Notes under the pieces: generated by a model | The model's database searches: none | What the model was told of the DNA's origin: nothing | The model's input: only the letters and a program-made list of their open reading frames with translations | NCBI GenBank assembly: GCA_023393165.1 | Contig: JAEWMJ010000032.1 | Span: forward strand, 186,001-250,000 | From: Bacillota bacterium | GTDB lineage: Bacteria; Bacillota; Clostridia; Christensenellales; Christensenellaceae | Direction: 5' to 3' | DNA length: 64,000 nucleotides | Shown here: piece by piece, positions 52,101 to 60,130 of the stretch | Numbering within the stretch: the stretch's first letter is position 1 | How the letters are laid out: the number at the start of each line of letters is the position of its first letter | Program-made: the position numbers and the translations under genes

Positions 52101-53588
52101 TTACAGCGCTTTGGGTTTCATTGTGGGGAATAACAGCACGTCACGGATGGAAGGCGCGTCGGTAAACAGCATGACCATTCTGTCTATGCCTATCCCCATT
52201 CCGCCTGTGGGCGGCATTCCGTATTCCAGGGCGTTTATGAAATCTTCATCCATCACATGCGCCTCTTCGTCGCCGGCTTCCCGCTGCGCAACCTGCGCCA
52301 GGAAGCGCTCCTTCTGGTCGTCCGGGTCGTTCAGCTCGGAAAACGCGTTTGCCATTTCCCTTGCGTAAATAAACAGTTCAAAGCGCTCGGTCAGCCAGGG
52401 ATCGTCCGCCTTCCGCTTGGCGAGCGGCGATACATCCACCGGATAATCGCAGATAAACGTGGGCTGTATGAGTTTTTCCTCCACAAATTCCTCAAACGCA
52501 GCGTTCAGAAGAATCCCCCTGGTCTCGCTGCCCTTTATGTCCATCCCTATGGAACGCGCAAGGCTGCGCGCTTCATCGTCTGACTTGCAGGCCGCAAAAT
52601 CGGCGTTTGCGTATTTTCTGACCGCTTCGGACATCGTCATACGCGCCCAGGGCGTTTTTAAATCGATTTCAGTCCCTTGATAGTTTATTTTAGTGCCTTC
52701 AAAAAGTTTGGAGGCGCAGTATGCAAAAATATTCTCGCAGATGTCCATCATACCGTGATAATCGGTATAGGCTTCATACAATTCAATGGTAGTAAATTCG
52801 GGATTATGTTTGGTGTCCATCCCTTCGTTCCGGAATATTCTGCCGATTTCGTATACCTTCTCAAACCCGCCGACGATCAGCCTTTTTAAATGCAACTCGG
52901 TCGCGATCCGCATGTACATGTCTATGTCCAGCGTATTATGGTGGGTGATAAACGGCCTGGCCGCGGCGCCGCCTGCCTGGCTGTGCAGCACGGGCGTCTC
53001 CACCTCGATATAATTAAGGCCGTCCAGATATTCCCTTATGGACTTCATAATAAGGGAACGAGTCACAAAGGTCTGTTTCACCTCGGGATTCACGATCAGG
53101 TCCACATACCGCTGACGGTATCTTAAATCGGTATCCTTGAGGCCGTGCCATTTTTCAGGCAGCGGCGTCAACGATTTGCTGAGCAGTATGACTTTATGAG
53201 CCTTCACGGAAATCTCGCCCGCGTTGGTTCTGAATACTTCTCCCAGGACGCCTACGATGTCTCCGATATCATACGTCTTGTACTCCGCATAGGGCTCGTC
53301 TCCCATCACGTCGCGCCGCGCATAAATCTGCAGTTTGCCATCCCCGTCCGCTATATGAAAAAAGCTGGCCTTTCCCATGATGCGTTTGGACATGATCCTG
53401 CCCGCAACAGCAACCTCGCTGCCTTCCAGTTCCTCAAACCGTTTGAGAATCTCTTCGGACATATGCGTCTTGGAGTAAGAAGTGATCTTAAACGGATCGC
53501 GTCCGCTTTCTTTCAGCTCGGCCAGTTTTTCCCTGCGAATGCGCAGTATTTCGCTTAAGTCCTGCAGGGGCGCTTCGTTTGTAGACAT
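52101..53588 (-). CDS. lysS: Lysyl-tRNA synthetase, class II
   Basis: This 495-residue enzyme charges tRNA-Lys. An N-terminal OB-fold anticodon domain (VAVAGRIMSKRIMGKASFFH, about residues 57-76) precedes the class II core: motif 2 (FEKVYEIGRIFRNEGMDTKH) and motif 3 (MPPTGGMGIGIDRMVMLFTD). No T-box leader is visible upstream. It lies directly downstream of greA, an order shared by many Firmicutes. Confidence 0.97.
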   Translation of the reverse strand: MSTNEAPLQDLSEILRIRREKLAELKESGRDPFKITSYSKTHMSEEILKRFEELEGSEVAVAGRIMSKRIMGKASFFHIADGDGKLQIYARRDVMGDEPYAEYKTYDIGDIVGVLGEVFRTNAGEISVKAHKVILLSKSLTPLPEKWHGLKDTDLRYRQRYVDLIVNPEVKQTFVTRSLIMKSIREYLDGLNYIEVETPVLHSQAGGAAARPFITHHNTLDIDMYMRIATELHLKRLIVGGFEKVYEIGRIFRNEGMDTKHNPEFTTIELYEAYTDYHGMMDICENIFAYCASKLFEGTKINYQGTEIDLKTPWARMTMSEAVRKYANADFAACKSDDEARSLARSIGMDIKGSETRGILLNAAFEEFVEEKLIQPTFICDYPVDVSPLAKRKADDPWLTERFELFIYAREMANAFSELNDPDDQKERFLAQVAQREAGDEEAHVMDEDFINALEYGMPPTGGMGIGIDRMVMLFTDAPSIRDVLLFPTMKPKAL

Positions 53589-53625
53589 AAAAAAATTCTT
53601 CCTTTCAAGTAAAAAACGCTAAAAA

Positions 53626-54102
53626 TTATCTATGAATATCCAATATCTGGTATTTGACACAGCCGTCCGGCGTATCAACCTTAATGATGCTGCCGACCTT
53701 TTTACCCAGCAAAGCACGTCCGACAGGAGATTCATTTGAAATCTTGTTTTTCTCAACATCGGCTTCAACCGAACCGACGATCTGGTATTCGACTTCTTCC
53801 TTGAATTCCTTATCCAGAAGCTTGACGGTGGTACCTACGTTAACGGTGCGCAAGTCCACTTCTTCCTCGTCCACAATGATTGCGTTTTTAAGCATGTTTT
53901 CGATTGCGACGATCTCGCCCTCAATCTTGGCCTGCTCATTCTTTGCTTCATCGTACTCCGCGTTTTCAGATATGTCCCCGAAAGCGCGCGCGATTTTGAT
54001 CTGCTCGGCAATCTCTTTCCGTTTGTAAGTTTTTAAATATTCCAGTTTATCTTCCAGTTCGCGGACACCTTTATGTGTCAAAATAATATCACTGTTTGGC
54101 AT
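53626..54102 (-). CDS. greA: Transcription elongation factor GreA
   Basis: This 158-residue factor rescues backtracked RNA polymerase. A coiled coil (LEDKLEYLKTYKRKEIAEQI, ARAFGDISENAEYDEAKNEQ) carries the acidic tip residues, and the C-terminal FKBP-like domain has SPVGRALLGKKVGSIIKVD. AGGAGG directly abuts an ATG at 54108 and lies 6 bp before ATG 54102, so the latter is the start and gives the standard family length. Confidence 0.96.
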   Translation of the reverse strand: MPNSDIILTHKGVRELEDKLEYLKTYKRKEIAEQIKIARAFGDISENAEYDEAKNEQAKIEGEIVAIENMLKNAIIVDEEEVDLRTVNVGTTVKLLDKEFKEEVEYQIVGSVEADVEKNKISNESPVGRALLGKKVGSIIKVDTPDGCVKYQILDIHR

Positions 54103-54185
54103 ATCCATCCTCCTACACCCTATATAGTTCTCGATCAATACATTAATTATATTAATAATATTGCTTTTGTCAACATTGTATGCGG

Positions 54186-54914
54186 CTATTTGCTCTTCAT
54201 GATCAGATATTTTTCAAGCTTTCCCTTGATTCTCTGCAACGCGTTGTCAATAGATTTTACGTGTCTGTTAAGAGTTTTGCCTATCTCCACGTACGACTTG
54301 CCCTGCAGATACAGCCCAAGCACCTTTCTTTCCAGATCGGACAGCATTTCGCCGATTTTAATCTCTATGGTCGAAAGGTCCTCCTGGTCGATGACGATTT
54401 CCTCGGGGTTCAGCATTTTTTCTCCCCCGATGATATCCACCAGCGTCCGCTCGCATTCGTCGTCATAGATCGGTTTGTTGAGTGAGACATACGAATTCAG
54501 GGGCTTGTGCTTCTGCCGCGTGGCCGTTTTGATCGCCGTGATGATCTGGCGGGTGATGCAAAGCTCCGCAAACGCCCGGAACGACGCGTTCTTGTCCGTC
54601 CTGTAATCGCGCATGGCTTTATAAAGGCCGATCATCCCTTCCTGTACGATGTCTTCTTTGTCAGCTCCGATCAGAAAATACGACCGCGCCTTGCTGCGGA
54701 CAAAATTCTTATATTTCACCAACAAAAACTCGATTGCGGCTACATTTCCGGCCGACGCCTTGATCGCTATCTCGTCGTCCGAGTAGGCGACAAACTCGTC
54801 AAAGCTCGCGGAGCAGTATTCTTCGGAAATATAATCGTTTTCCGGTTCAAGGTCGTATTCCGTTAATTTGTTTTCTTCCGATACCGATTCCTGCAGCAAT
54901 AGTAATCCCCCCAT
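54186..54914 (-). CDS. sigH: RNA polymerase sigma factor SigH (sporulation/stationary phase)
   Basis: This sigma-70-family factor has region 2 (LLVKYKNFVRSKARSYFLIG, ADKEDIVQEGMIGLYKAMRD) and region 4 (LQGKSYVEIGKTLNRHVKSI), matching Spo0H of endospore formers. It directs early sporulation genes. The full frame begins at ATG 54914, overlapping the rlmB stop by one base. A TTG 15 bp further in has GGGGGG at better spacing, so the true start could be slightly shorter. The rlmB-sigH neighbourhood is conserved in Clostridia. Confidence 0.92.
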   Translation of the reverse strand: MGGLLLLQESVSEENKLTEYDLEPENDYISEEYCSASFDEFVAYSDDEIAIKASAGNVAAIEFLLVKYKNFVRSKARSYFLIGADKEDIVQEGMIGLYKAMRDYRTDKNASFRAFAELCITRQIITAIKTATRQKHKPLNSYVSLNKPIYDDECERTLVDIIGGEKMLNPEEIVIDQEDLSTIEIKIGEMLSDLERKVLGLYLQGKSYVEIGKTLNRHVKSIDNALQRIKGKLEKYLIMKSK

Positions 54915-55669
54915 TAAACCAGGTCCTGCCTTCGCTTCTCATACATAATGATACTTGCCGCACATGCGGCGTTGAGCGAACTGATTTGTCCGCCCATCTC
55001 TATTTTTACAATAATATCGCAGTTATCGCGCACCAATCTGGAGATCCCCTCTCCTTCGCCGCCCACCACGATCGCAATGGACCCCTTTAAGTCGGTTACG
55101 GATAAGGGCTGCCCGTCCATATCCGCCGCCACGATCCACACGCCCCTGAGCTTGAGATCTGCAATGGTGGTATTGATATTGGTGACTTTTACAATCGGGA
55201 TGTATTGCGCCGCGCCGCATGACACCTTGTAAGCGGTGGTATTTAATGTTGCGGACCGGCGTTTTCCGATGATCACGCCGTGTGCGCCCAACACTTCGGC
55301 GCTCCGTATAATGGCGCCCAGGTTCTGCGGATCCTGTACGCTGTCCAGAATAACGATGAACGGGTATTCCCCGCGCGCTTGGGCGAGCTCGAAGATATCG
55401 TCCATCTCACTGTATTTGAAAGCGGGCACCAGAGCCACGATTCCCTGATGGTTGGCAACCTTGCCCTCCGGCCCGATCCCGGTGCACATTTCGTCCAGCT
55501 TATAGCGAGAGGTTTCAACCACTACCACCTTGTTCTGGCGTGCAAGCAACAGTATCTCTTTGATGCTGCCATCCATCAGCCCCTGCACAACCAATATCTT
55601 ATCGATCTGTTCGCCCTTTTTGATAGCTTCCCGAACTCCGTTCCGGCCAATGATCAACTCGCTGCTCAT
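54914..55669 (-). CDS. rlmB: 23S rRNA (guanosine-2'-O-)-methyltransferase RlmB (TrmH/SpoU family)
   Basis: This 251-residue SPOUT methyltransferase has an N-terminal substrate domain (IIGRNGVREAIKKGEQIDKI) and a knotted catalytic domain with ILDSVQDPQNLGAIIRSAEV, VVGGEGEGISRLV and SSLNAACAASIIMYEK, the three SpoU motifs. It modifies 23S rRNA at a conserved guanosine in relatives. It lies between thyX and sigH. Confidence 0.93.
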   Translation of the reverse strand: MSSELIIGRNGVREAIKKGEQIDKILVVQGLMDGSIKEILLLARQNKVVVVETSRYKLDEMCTGIGPEGKVANHQGIVALVPAFKYSEMDDIFELAQARGEYPFIVILDSVQDPQNLGAIIRSAEVLGAHGVIIGKRRSATLNTTAYKVSCGAAQYIPIVKVTNINTTIADLKLRGVWIVAADMDGQPLSVTDLKGSIAIVVGGEGEGISRLVRDNCDIIVKIEMGGQISSLNAACAASIIMYEKRRQDLV

Positions 55670-55692
55670 AATTTAAACCCCTTAAACCCCTA

Positions 55693-56421
55693 TTAAGTCG
55701 ATAATTCTTCGTGCCTGCGTTTCACTTCCGCAGCCATGCCGCATGTCATTTTACCCTCGCTGCATCCCCCGCGGACACAGGACGGGCCGGCGCTTCCGAA
55801 CAAAACAGGCGCTTCCTTTTTTACTATTTTAAGCATCTCCCATGCAAGCGCGCGTATTTCCCACTGCGCGCGGTTGCAGCAGCGGATGGAGAAAAAATGG
55901 AGCAATTCCCTGGCGTTCATTGTGACAATCATTTTTGTCTCACATGCGCCCGGAAGAACAAACCTTGCGTCTTCGTTCGATTCTTCCCCGCCGTCCCCCA
56001 AACGTTCGATCCATTTTTGGTACCATTTCTGCATGGTGTTCATTTGTTTTTTGTATTCCAAAACCGCCTCCTCCCCAAGCGCTTCGATTGCGGGGGGCAG
56101 TATATAATCAAATTCTTCCTTGTTTTTAGACTGGCAGACATACCGCTGGGACTGGACCGAAAAACTGGCGATCCTGTGCCGGGTGATCTGCGCCAGAAGA
56201 GCGCGGGAAACGCCCTCTATTCCAAAGGTAAAGCTTGCATGTTCAATCGGAGACATATGTCCCATATCCATAAGCGCGCGGATCAGTCTTGGGCTTTCCC
56301 CGGCGTTTTGCAGTTCGTCGATACCAGCGTCCGAATAACACAGCCTGGCCCCCATACTGACAACTTCCTGGGGATACGGCGTCTTTGCCAGCAATTTAAC
56401 TTTCAGATGGGTGATCGGCAT
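55693..56421 (-). CDS. thyX: Flavin-dependent thymidylate synthase ThyX
   Basis: This 242-residue FAD enzyme makes dTMP from dUMP. The ThyX signature RHRIASFSVQSQRY is intact, along with SPIEHASFTFGIEGVSRALL and ELLHFFSIRCCNRAQWEIRA. The C-terminus has an unusual cysteine cluster (SCVRGGCSEGKMTCGM). It overlaps the mrnC gene by 26 bp and precedes rlmB. Confidence 0.96.
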   Translation of the reverse strand: MPITHLKVKLLAKTPYPQEVVSMGARLCYSDAGIDELQNAGESPRLIRALMDMGHMSPIEHASFTFGIEGVSRALLAQITRHRIASFSVQSQRYVCQSKNKEEFDYILPPAIEALGEEAVLEYKKQMNTMQKWYQKWIERLGDGGEESNEDARFVLPGACETKMIVTMNARELLHFFSIRCCNRAQWEIRALAWEMLKIVKKEAPVLFGSAGPSCVRGGCSEGKMTCGMAAEVKRRHEELST

Positions 56422-56833
56422 TGAGAGCCTCCTTAAAGATTTCCTCTATTTTTTGGGCTTGTCCTGTTAAATAAAGGTAGCCCACAACCGCCTCCAGCGC
56501 GGTTGCATACTTGTAATCGGCAACGCTCATGTTTTTTGGAACGGTGGCCGATTTTGCGTTTCGCCCGCGCATAAAGATATCTTTTTCGTCATCGTTCAGG
56601 CCTTCAAAAATACGCCGCGCAAAGCCTGCCTGAGACCGCGCGTTGACCATTTTTGAGCTCAGACGGTGCAGTGTTCCCGCATTTCCGCGGCCCTCCAAAA
56701 CAAGACCTGTCCTCACAAAAAGGTCCCAAACCGTGTCCCCGATATAGGCGAGGACAAGGGGATTTGATTGCCTCGCAGCCTCCTTGGTCATCAGTTCCCG
56801 TCCGTCTAACAATAGCGTCTCCTTGCTATACAT
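56396..56833 (-). CDS. mrnC: Mini-ribonuclease III
   Basis: This 145-residue RNase III-type nuclease lacks a double-strand-binding domain and matures 23S rRNA in Firmicutes. The catalytic core shows LVLAYIGDTVWDLFVRTGLV and the second acidic site in KYATALEAVVGYLYLTG. ATG 56833 has GGAG just upstream and overlaps the amidase gene by 8 bp. The alternative longer start would add eight residues unlike the family. Confidence 0.92.
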   Translation of the reverse strand: MYSKETLLLDGRELMTKEAARQSNPLVLAYIGDTVWDLFVRTGLVLEGRGNAGTLHRLSSKMVNARSQAGFARRIFEGLNDDEKDIFMRGRNAKSATVPKNMSVADYKYATALEAVVGYLYLTGQAQKIEEIFKEALNADHPSES

Positions 56834-57530
56834 CAATCTCCAGATTTTTTTCCGCAAATCCCTTTAGACCCGCTATAATCGCCGAGACCAGCTTTTTCTG
56901 GTAATCCGGGTCCTGCAGCAGTTTGTCTTCTCTGGGATTGGATAAAAATCCGCATTCTATGATTATACTCGGGCCGGTACCCGGCCTTAAAATTTTATAC
57001 TCTCCGTTTTTAGGTACGCGCGGCTTTTTTATTTCAAGCCCGTTATTCAGGGCTTCCTGCATATATTGGGCCAGCGTTTCGGCCTTGCTTTGCTTCATCA
57101 GGTAGAAGACCTGCGGCCCATATACGTCCGAATCTCCATAGCGGTTCTGGTGTATGCTGATCATGATATCCGCTTTTGCGGCGCGGATGATGTCCGCGCG
57201 CTTCTGCATGTCTTCTTCTTTTGTACCGGCGATCGCGTCCTCGCCTTCACGGGTCATCACTACATCGACGCCTTCTTCTTCCAGCTTATTCTGGAGCAGT
57301 TTCGCAATCTGCAGATTCACTTCGCTTTCAGGCACACCCGTTGCTATTCCATGCGTGCCGATATCGAACCCTCCGTGGCCCGCATCCAGCACGATCGTCA
57401 GTCCATCTAAAATACCTTTCTCAGCGGGTTTCTCTTCCACTTTCACGTTCTCTTTGGTAGCGCCGGAACATGCCGTAAGCATAGCCGAAAACAGCAGTAT
57501 TCCCAAAACTGCGACCAGCTTCTTTTTCAT
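56826..57530 (-). CDS. N-acetylmuramoyl-L-alanine amidase (CwlD-like), lipoprotein
   Basis: This 234-residue amidase_3-family zinc enzyme cleaves peptidoglycan stem peptides. Zinc-site motifs are VLDAGHGGFDIGTHG, the Glu in PESEVNLQIA and ISIHQNRYGD; the catalytic Glu lies in SIIIECGFLSNP. The N-terminus is a lipoprotein signal (MKKKLVAVLGILLFSAMLTA then Cys21). ATG 57530 has GGGGAG upstream. CwlD of spore formers helps make cortex muramic-lactam, a fitting but unproven role here. Confidence 0.88.
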   Translation of the reverse strand: MKKKLVAVLGILLFSAMLTACSGATKENVKVEEKPAEKGILDGLTIVLDAGHGGFDIGTHGIATGVPESEVNLQIAKLLQNKLEEEGVDVVMTREGEDAIAGTKEEDMQKRADIIRAAKADIMISIHQNRYGDSDVYGPQVFYLMKQSKAETLAQYMQEALNNGLEIKKPRVPKNGEYKILRPGTGPSIIIECGFLSNPREDKLLQDPDYQKKLVSAIIAGLKGFAEKNLEIDV

Positions 57531-57575
57531 GGAATTCTCCCCTAAAAACAACTGCAATACCAAGCTATCCTAATA

Positions 57576-58607
57576 TTATACCATTTTATTCAAGGTCTTT
57601 TCAAGTGGAAGCACTGCCACGGCATTCAAATCAAGCCCGGCGCGTTCGCCTTTGATATACCGGTAATAAGCCGCACTCGCAATCATTGCGGCGTTATCCG
57701 TACAGTATTTGAGTTCGGGCAGATAAATTCCAATATCTTCTTTTTCGCCCCTCCTGATAAACTCGTCTCTCAGCACTCCGTTCGCCGACACGCCGCCTGC
57801 CAGAGCTATTTTTGAAATCCCGGCTCTCCGTGCTGCCTCAAAGGTGTTTTCCGCAAGCATTTCAACAACGCTGCTCTGAAAGCTGGCCGCGATATCCGGA
57901 CGGCTGAAAGCCTCGTTTCTTTGCTCCATGCCGTGCAAAAGATTGATCACGGCGGTTTTAGGCCCGCTGAAAGAAAAATCCAGATGGTCTTCCCCGCGAA
58001 AACAGCGCGGCATTTTATAGGCTTTTTTATTGCCTTCTTTGGCGAGGCGCTCCAGGTTTGGCCCGCCCGGATAGGATAGCCCCAGGACGCGCGCCACCTT
58101 GTCTACCGCTTCGCCCGCAGCGTCATCCCTGGTTTGGCCAAAGAGTTCATAACTGCCGTAATCCCGCACCAGTACAATCTGCGTATGACCGCCCGATACC
58201 ACAAGGCAAATGAAAGGCGGTTCTAAATTAAGATATGATATATAATTGGCACTTATGTGTCCCTCAATATGATTAACTGCGACAAGCGGTTTTTTCAGGG
58301 CAAAAGAGAGCGCCTTTGCGTAAGAAACGCCGGTTAAGAGCGCTCCTAAAAGTCCCGGGCCCGCGGTAACCGCTATTGCGTCAATTTTCTCAAAACCTTC
58401 CGGAACCGCCTGCTCCACAACCTCCGGCAGTTTGGGAATATGATTCCTGGAAGCCAGTTCAGGAACAACGCCTCCGTAAACCTTATGAATGTCTATCTGT
58501 GAATAAACAATGTTTGAAAGAACTTCACGGCCGTTTTTTACCACCGCAGCAGCCGTTTCATCGCAGGATGTTTCTATTGCAAGAATACGTACGTCTTTAT
58601 AATTCAT
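57576..58607 (-). CDS. tsaD: tRNA threonylcarbamoyladenosine synthase subunit TsaD
   Basis: This 343-residue ASKHA-fold protein transfers threonylcarbamoyl to A37 of tRNAs. Metal-binding histidines are in VNHIEGHISANYIS. ILAIETSCDETAAAVVKNGR and CLVVSGGHTQIVLVRDYGSY are diagnostic, and LAGGVSANGVLRDEF lies near the C-terminus. The start overlaps the end of the next upstream gene by 11 bp. Confidence 0.96.
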   Translation of the reverse strand: MNYKDVRILAIETSCDETAAAVVKNGREVLSNIVYSQIDIHKVYGGVVPELASRNHIPKLPEVVEQAVPEGFEKIDAIAVTAGPGLLGALLTGVSYAKALSFALKKPLVAVNHIEGHISANYISYLNLEPPFICLVVSGGHTQIVLVRDYGSYELFGQTRDDAAGEAVDKVARVLGLSYPGGPNLERLAKEGNKKAYKMPRCFRGEDHLDFSFSGPKTAVINLLHGMEQRNEAFSRPDIAASFQSSVVEMLAENTFEAARRAGISKIALAGGVSANGVLRDEFIRRGEKEDIGIYLPELKYCTDNAAMIASAAYYRYIKGERAGLDLNAVAVLPLEKTLNKMV

Positions 58608-59289
58608 TTTTTACCAGCCTTTTATGCACTAGTTTGGCTGCAATTGTCGCCGGAATAAATATGCCGAAGAACAAAAGAAGGATCAGCAGGACCAGGTCAA
58701 AAAAGAACCCGGACTGAAACATGCGGATCATCAGGTCTGTCTTCGGATCCAGCATCCAAAGGTCGTTTCTGAAAAAGACCATATGGAAACGCGTCCAGAA
58801 TCCGTCGAAATCGGAAGCCGCCCAGGCTGCCAGTATGGCAAATCCCGCCAGAATCACATAAGCGGAATTATAAATGCCAAAGAGTACCGCCCTGAGCGCC
58901 TTTTTCTTCATGATAAGGAAGCAGGCGGCAAACAGCGCGCAAGCCGCTATGCTCCCGTAAATTGCGAAATTGACCGCCGACAGGTAGAGGTTTTTCACAT
59001 CCACCATATGCGCTTTTTCACGTTCGTTATAATACTGCCTCTGCTCGCCGCCGATGTTTACGGTGAGGTCCAGATCCCCCCGCTTATCCTCAATATATGA
59101 AAGCAATACGTCCGTCGCCGCATTGAGGTCCCGGCTTTCCACCCCGACATACGAAGCAGTATCGTACTTTGCATATTCGTCCGCATAAAACCTGCTGTCA
59201 AAAGCAAATATCTGAATACACAACACCGCCAGGGCCATAACTGCCAGAAAGGTTGCAACCACTGAGAATAGTACGCACAATTTACGCAA
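58597..59289 (-). CDS. DUF1461/TIGR01906-type integral membrane protein
   Basis: This 230-residue protein has four to five membrane helices with an extracytoplasmic loop. YYNEREKAHMVDVKNLY matches the NxREixHMxDVK signature of this family, which includes the Lit-type lipoprotein modification proteins. Whether it acts on lipoproteins is unknown. It overlaps tsaD and lies 2 bp after the cyclase gene. Confidence 0.78.
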   Translation of the reverse strand: MRKLCVLFSVVATFLAVMALAVLCIQIFAFDSRFYADEYAKYDTASYVGVESRDLNAATDVLLSYIEDKRGDLDLTVNIGGEQRQYYNEREKAHMVDVKNLYLSAVNFAIYGSIAACALFAACFLIMKKKALRAVLFGIYNSAYVILAGFAILAAWAASDFDGFWTRFHMVFFRNDLWMLDPKTDLMIRMFQSGFFFDLVLLILLLFFGIFIPATIAAKLVHKRLVKNEL

Positions 59290-59290
59290 A

Positions 59291-59863
59291 TTATTTTTCC
59301 TCCTGAACTAAGCAGGCCCGAATGGGGGAACCGTCGGCGTCAATTTTTAAGGGCATTGCATACAAGTTATAGTTTCCCGCCGCAACGCCGTCAAGCTTTA
59401 AAAGTTCAATGATAATGCAGTCGTTTTCCAGCAAGATCCTGTGTACTGTATCGTCGCCGATCGAAAGCGAATCCGTGCCCACCAGGCGGACGCCTTTTTT
59501 TATCAATTCTCTCGCCTGCCTGGAGGTCAGCCTGGCCTCTTTATCCGGCGTGGATTTCAATAACAGTTTTGCACAAGTTGTACACTCCGCCAGCTCGTCC
59601 ATCAGCGCTACCCTGCACGCTCCTATGTAGCTGCCCAGCGGAATCTCTAAAAGCGACTTTCCGCCCTGGATAAAATGCGAGGGCGCGTCTGTGTGCGTGC
59701 CTGCATGCGTGCCCATACGGATCATGGACAAGGCAAATCCGTCCTTATCTAAAGTAAATACTTCCTCTTTTATAAAATGTGGGTCACCCTCATAAACTTT
59801 TGTTTCCTCGTTCAGCTCATAAGTAATATCGTATACCTTTATGACTACACACTTCCTTACCAT
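59291..59863 (-). CDS. Cyclase/arylformamidase-family hydrolase (KynB-like)
   Basis: This 190-residue metal-dependent hydrolase carries the family motif GTHAGTHTDAPSHF (around residue 50), in which the histidines and aspartate bind metal. Relatives include kynurenine formamidase and isatin hydrolase. The protein starts with MIKVYDIT-like residues after a short, less conserved leader, so a start slightly downstream of 59863 is possible. The substrate is unknown; no kynurenine genes lie nearby. Confidence 0.82.
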   Translation of the reverse strand: MVRKCVVIKVYDITYELNEETKVYEGDPHFIKEEVFTLDKDGFALSMIRMGTHAGTHTDAPSHFIQGGKSLLEIPLGSYIGACRVALMDELAECTTCAKLLLKSTPDKEARLTSRQARELIKKGVRLVGTDSLSIGDDTVHRILLENDCIIIELLKLDGVAAGNYNLYAMPLKIDADGSPIRACLVQEEK

Positions 59864-60017
59864 GTACTCTTAAGCGGCCCGGCGTTAAGAATACCGTAAT
59901 ATTATATCATTGGTATCATTATAATGAAATGATACGCATATTTCAACAAGTACACTACCTATTATTGCATCTATGCCGCCCGTAAATACCAAAAACATTT
60001 AATTTTTTCCGTAAGGA

Positions 60018-60050
60018 AAAGAGGCCGAGCAAAAGCGCAGCCTCTTCTTC
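60018..60050 (-). terminator. Terminator of the SpoIID-like gene
   Basis: AGAGGCTGCGC and GCTCGGCCTCT form a stem with a TTTT loop, followed on the minus strand by TTTTCC, about 85 bp past the stop codon at 60131. The rest of the 59864-60130 gap holds nothing evident. Confidence 0.7.
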
Positions 60051-60130
60051 CCGCACACAGCGGGTCCATTAAATTTTTAACCATATACTTTTTGGCGCAT
60101 CACCTGCCCGCCCATCAAGTTATCCGTCAT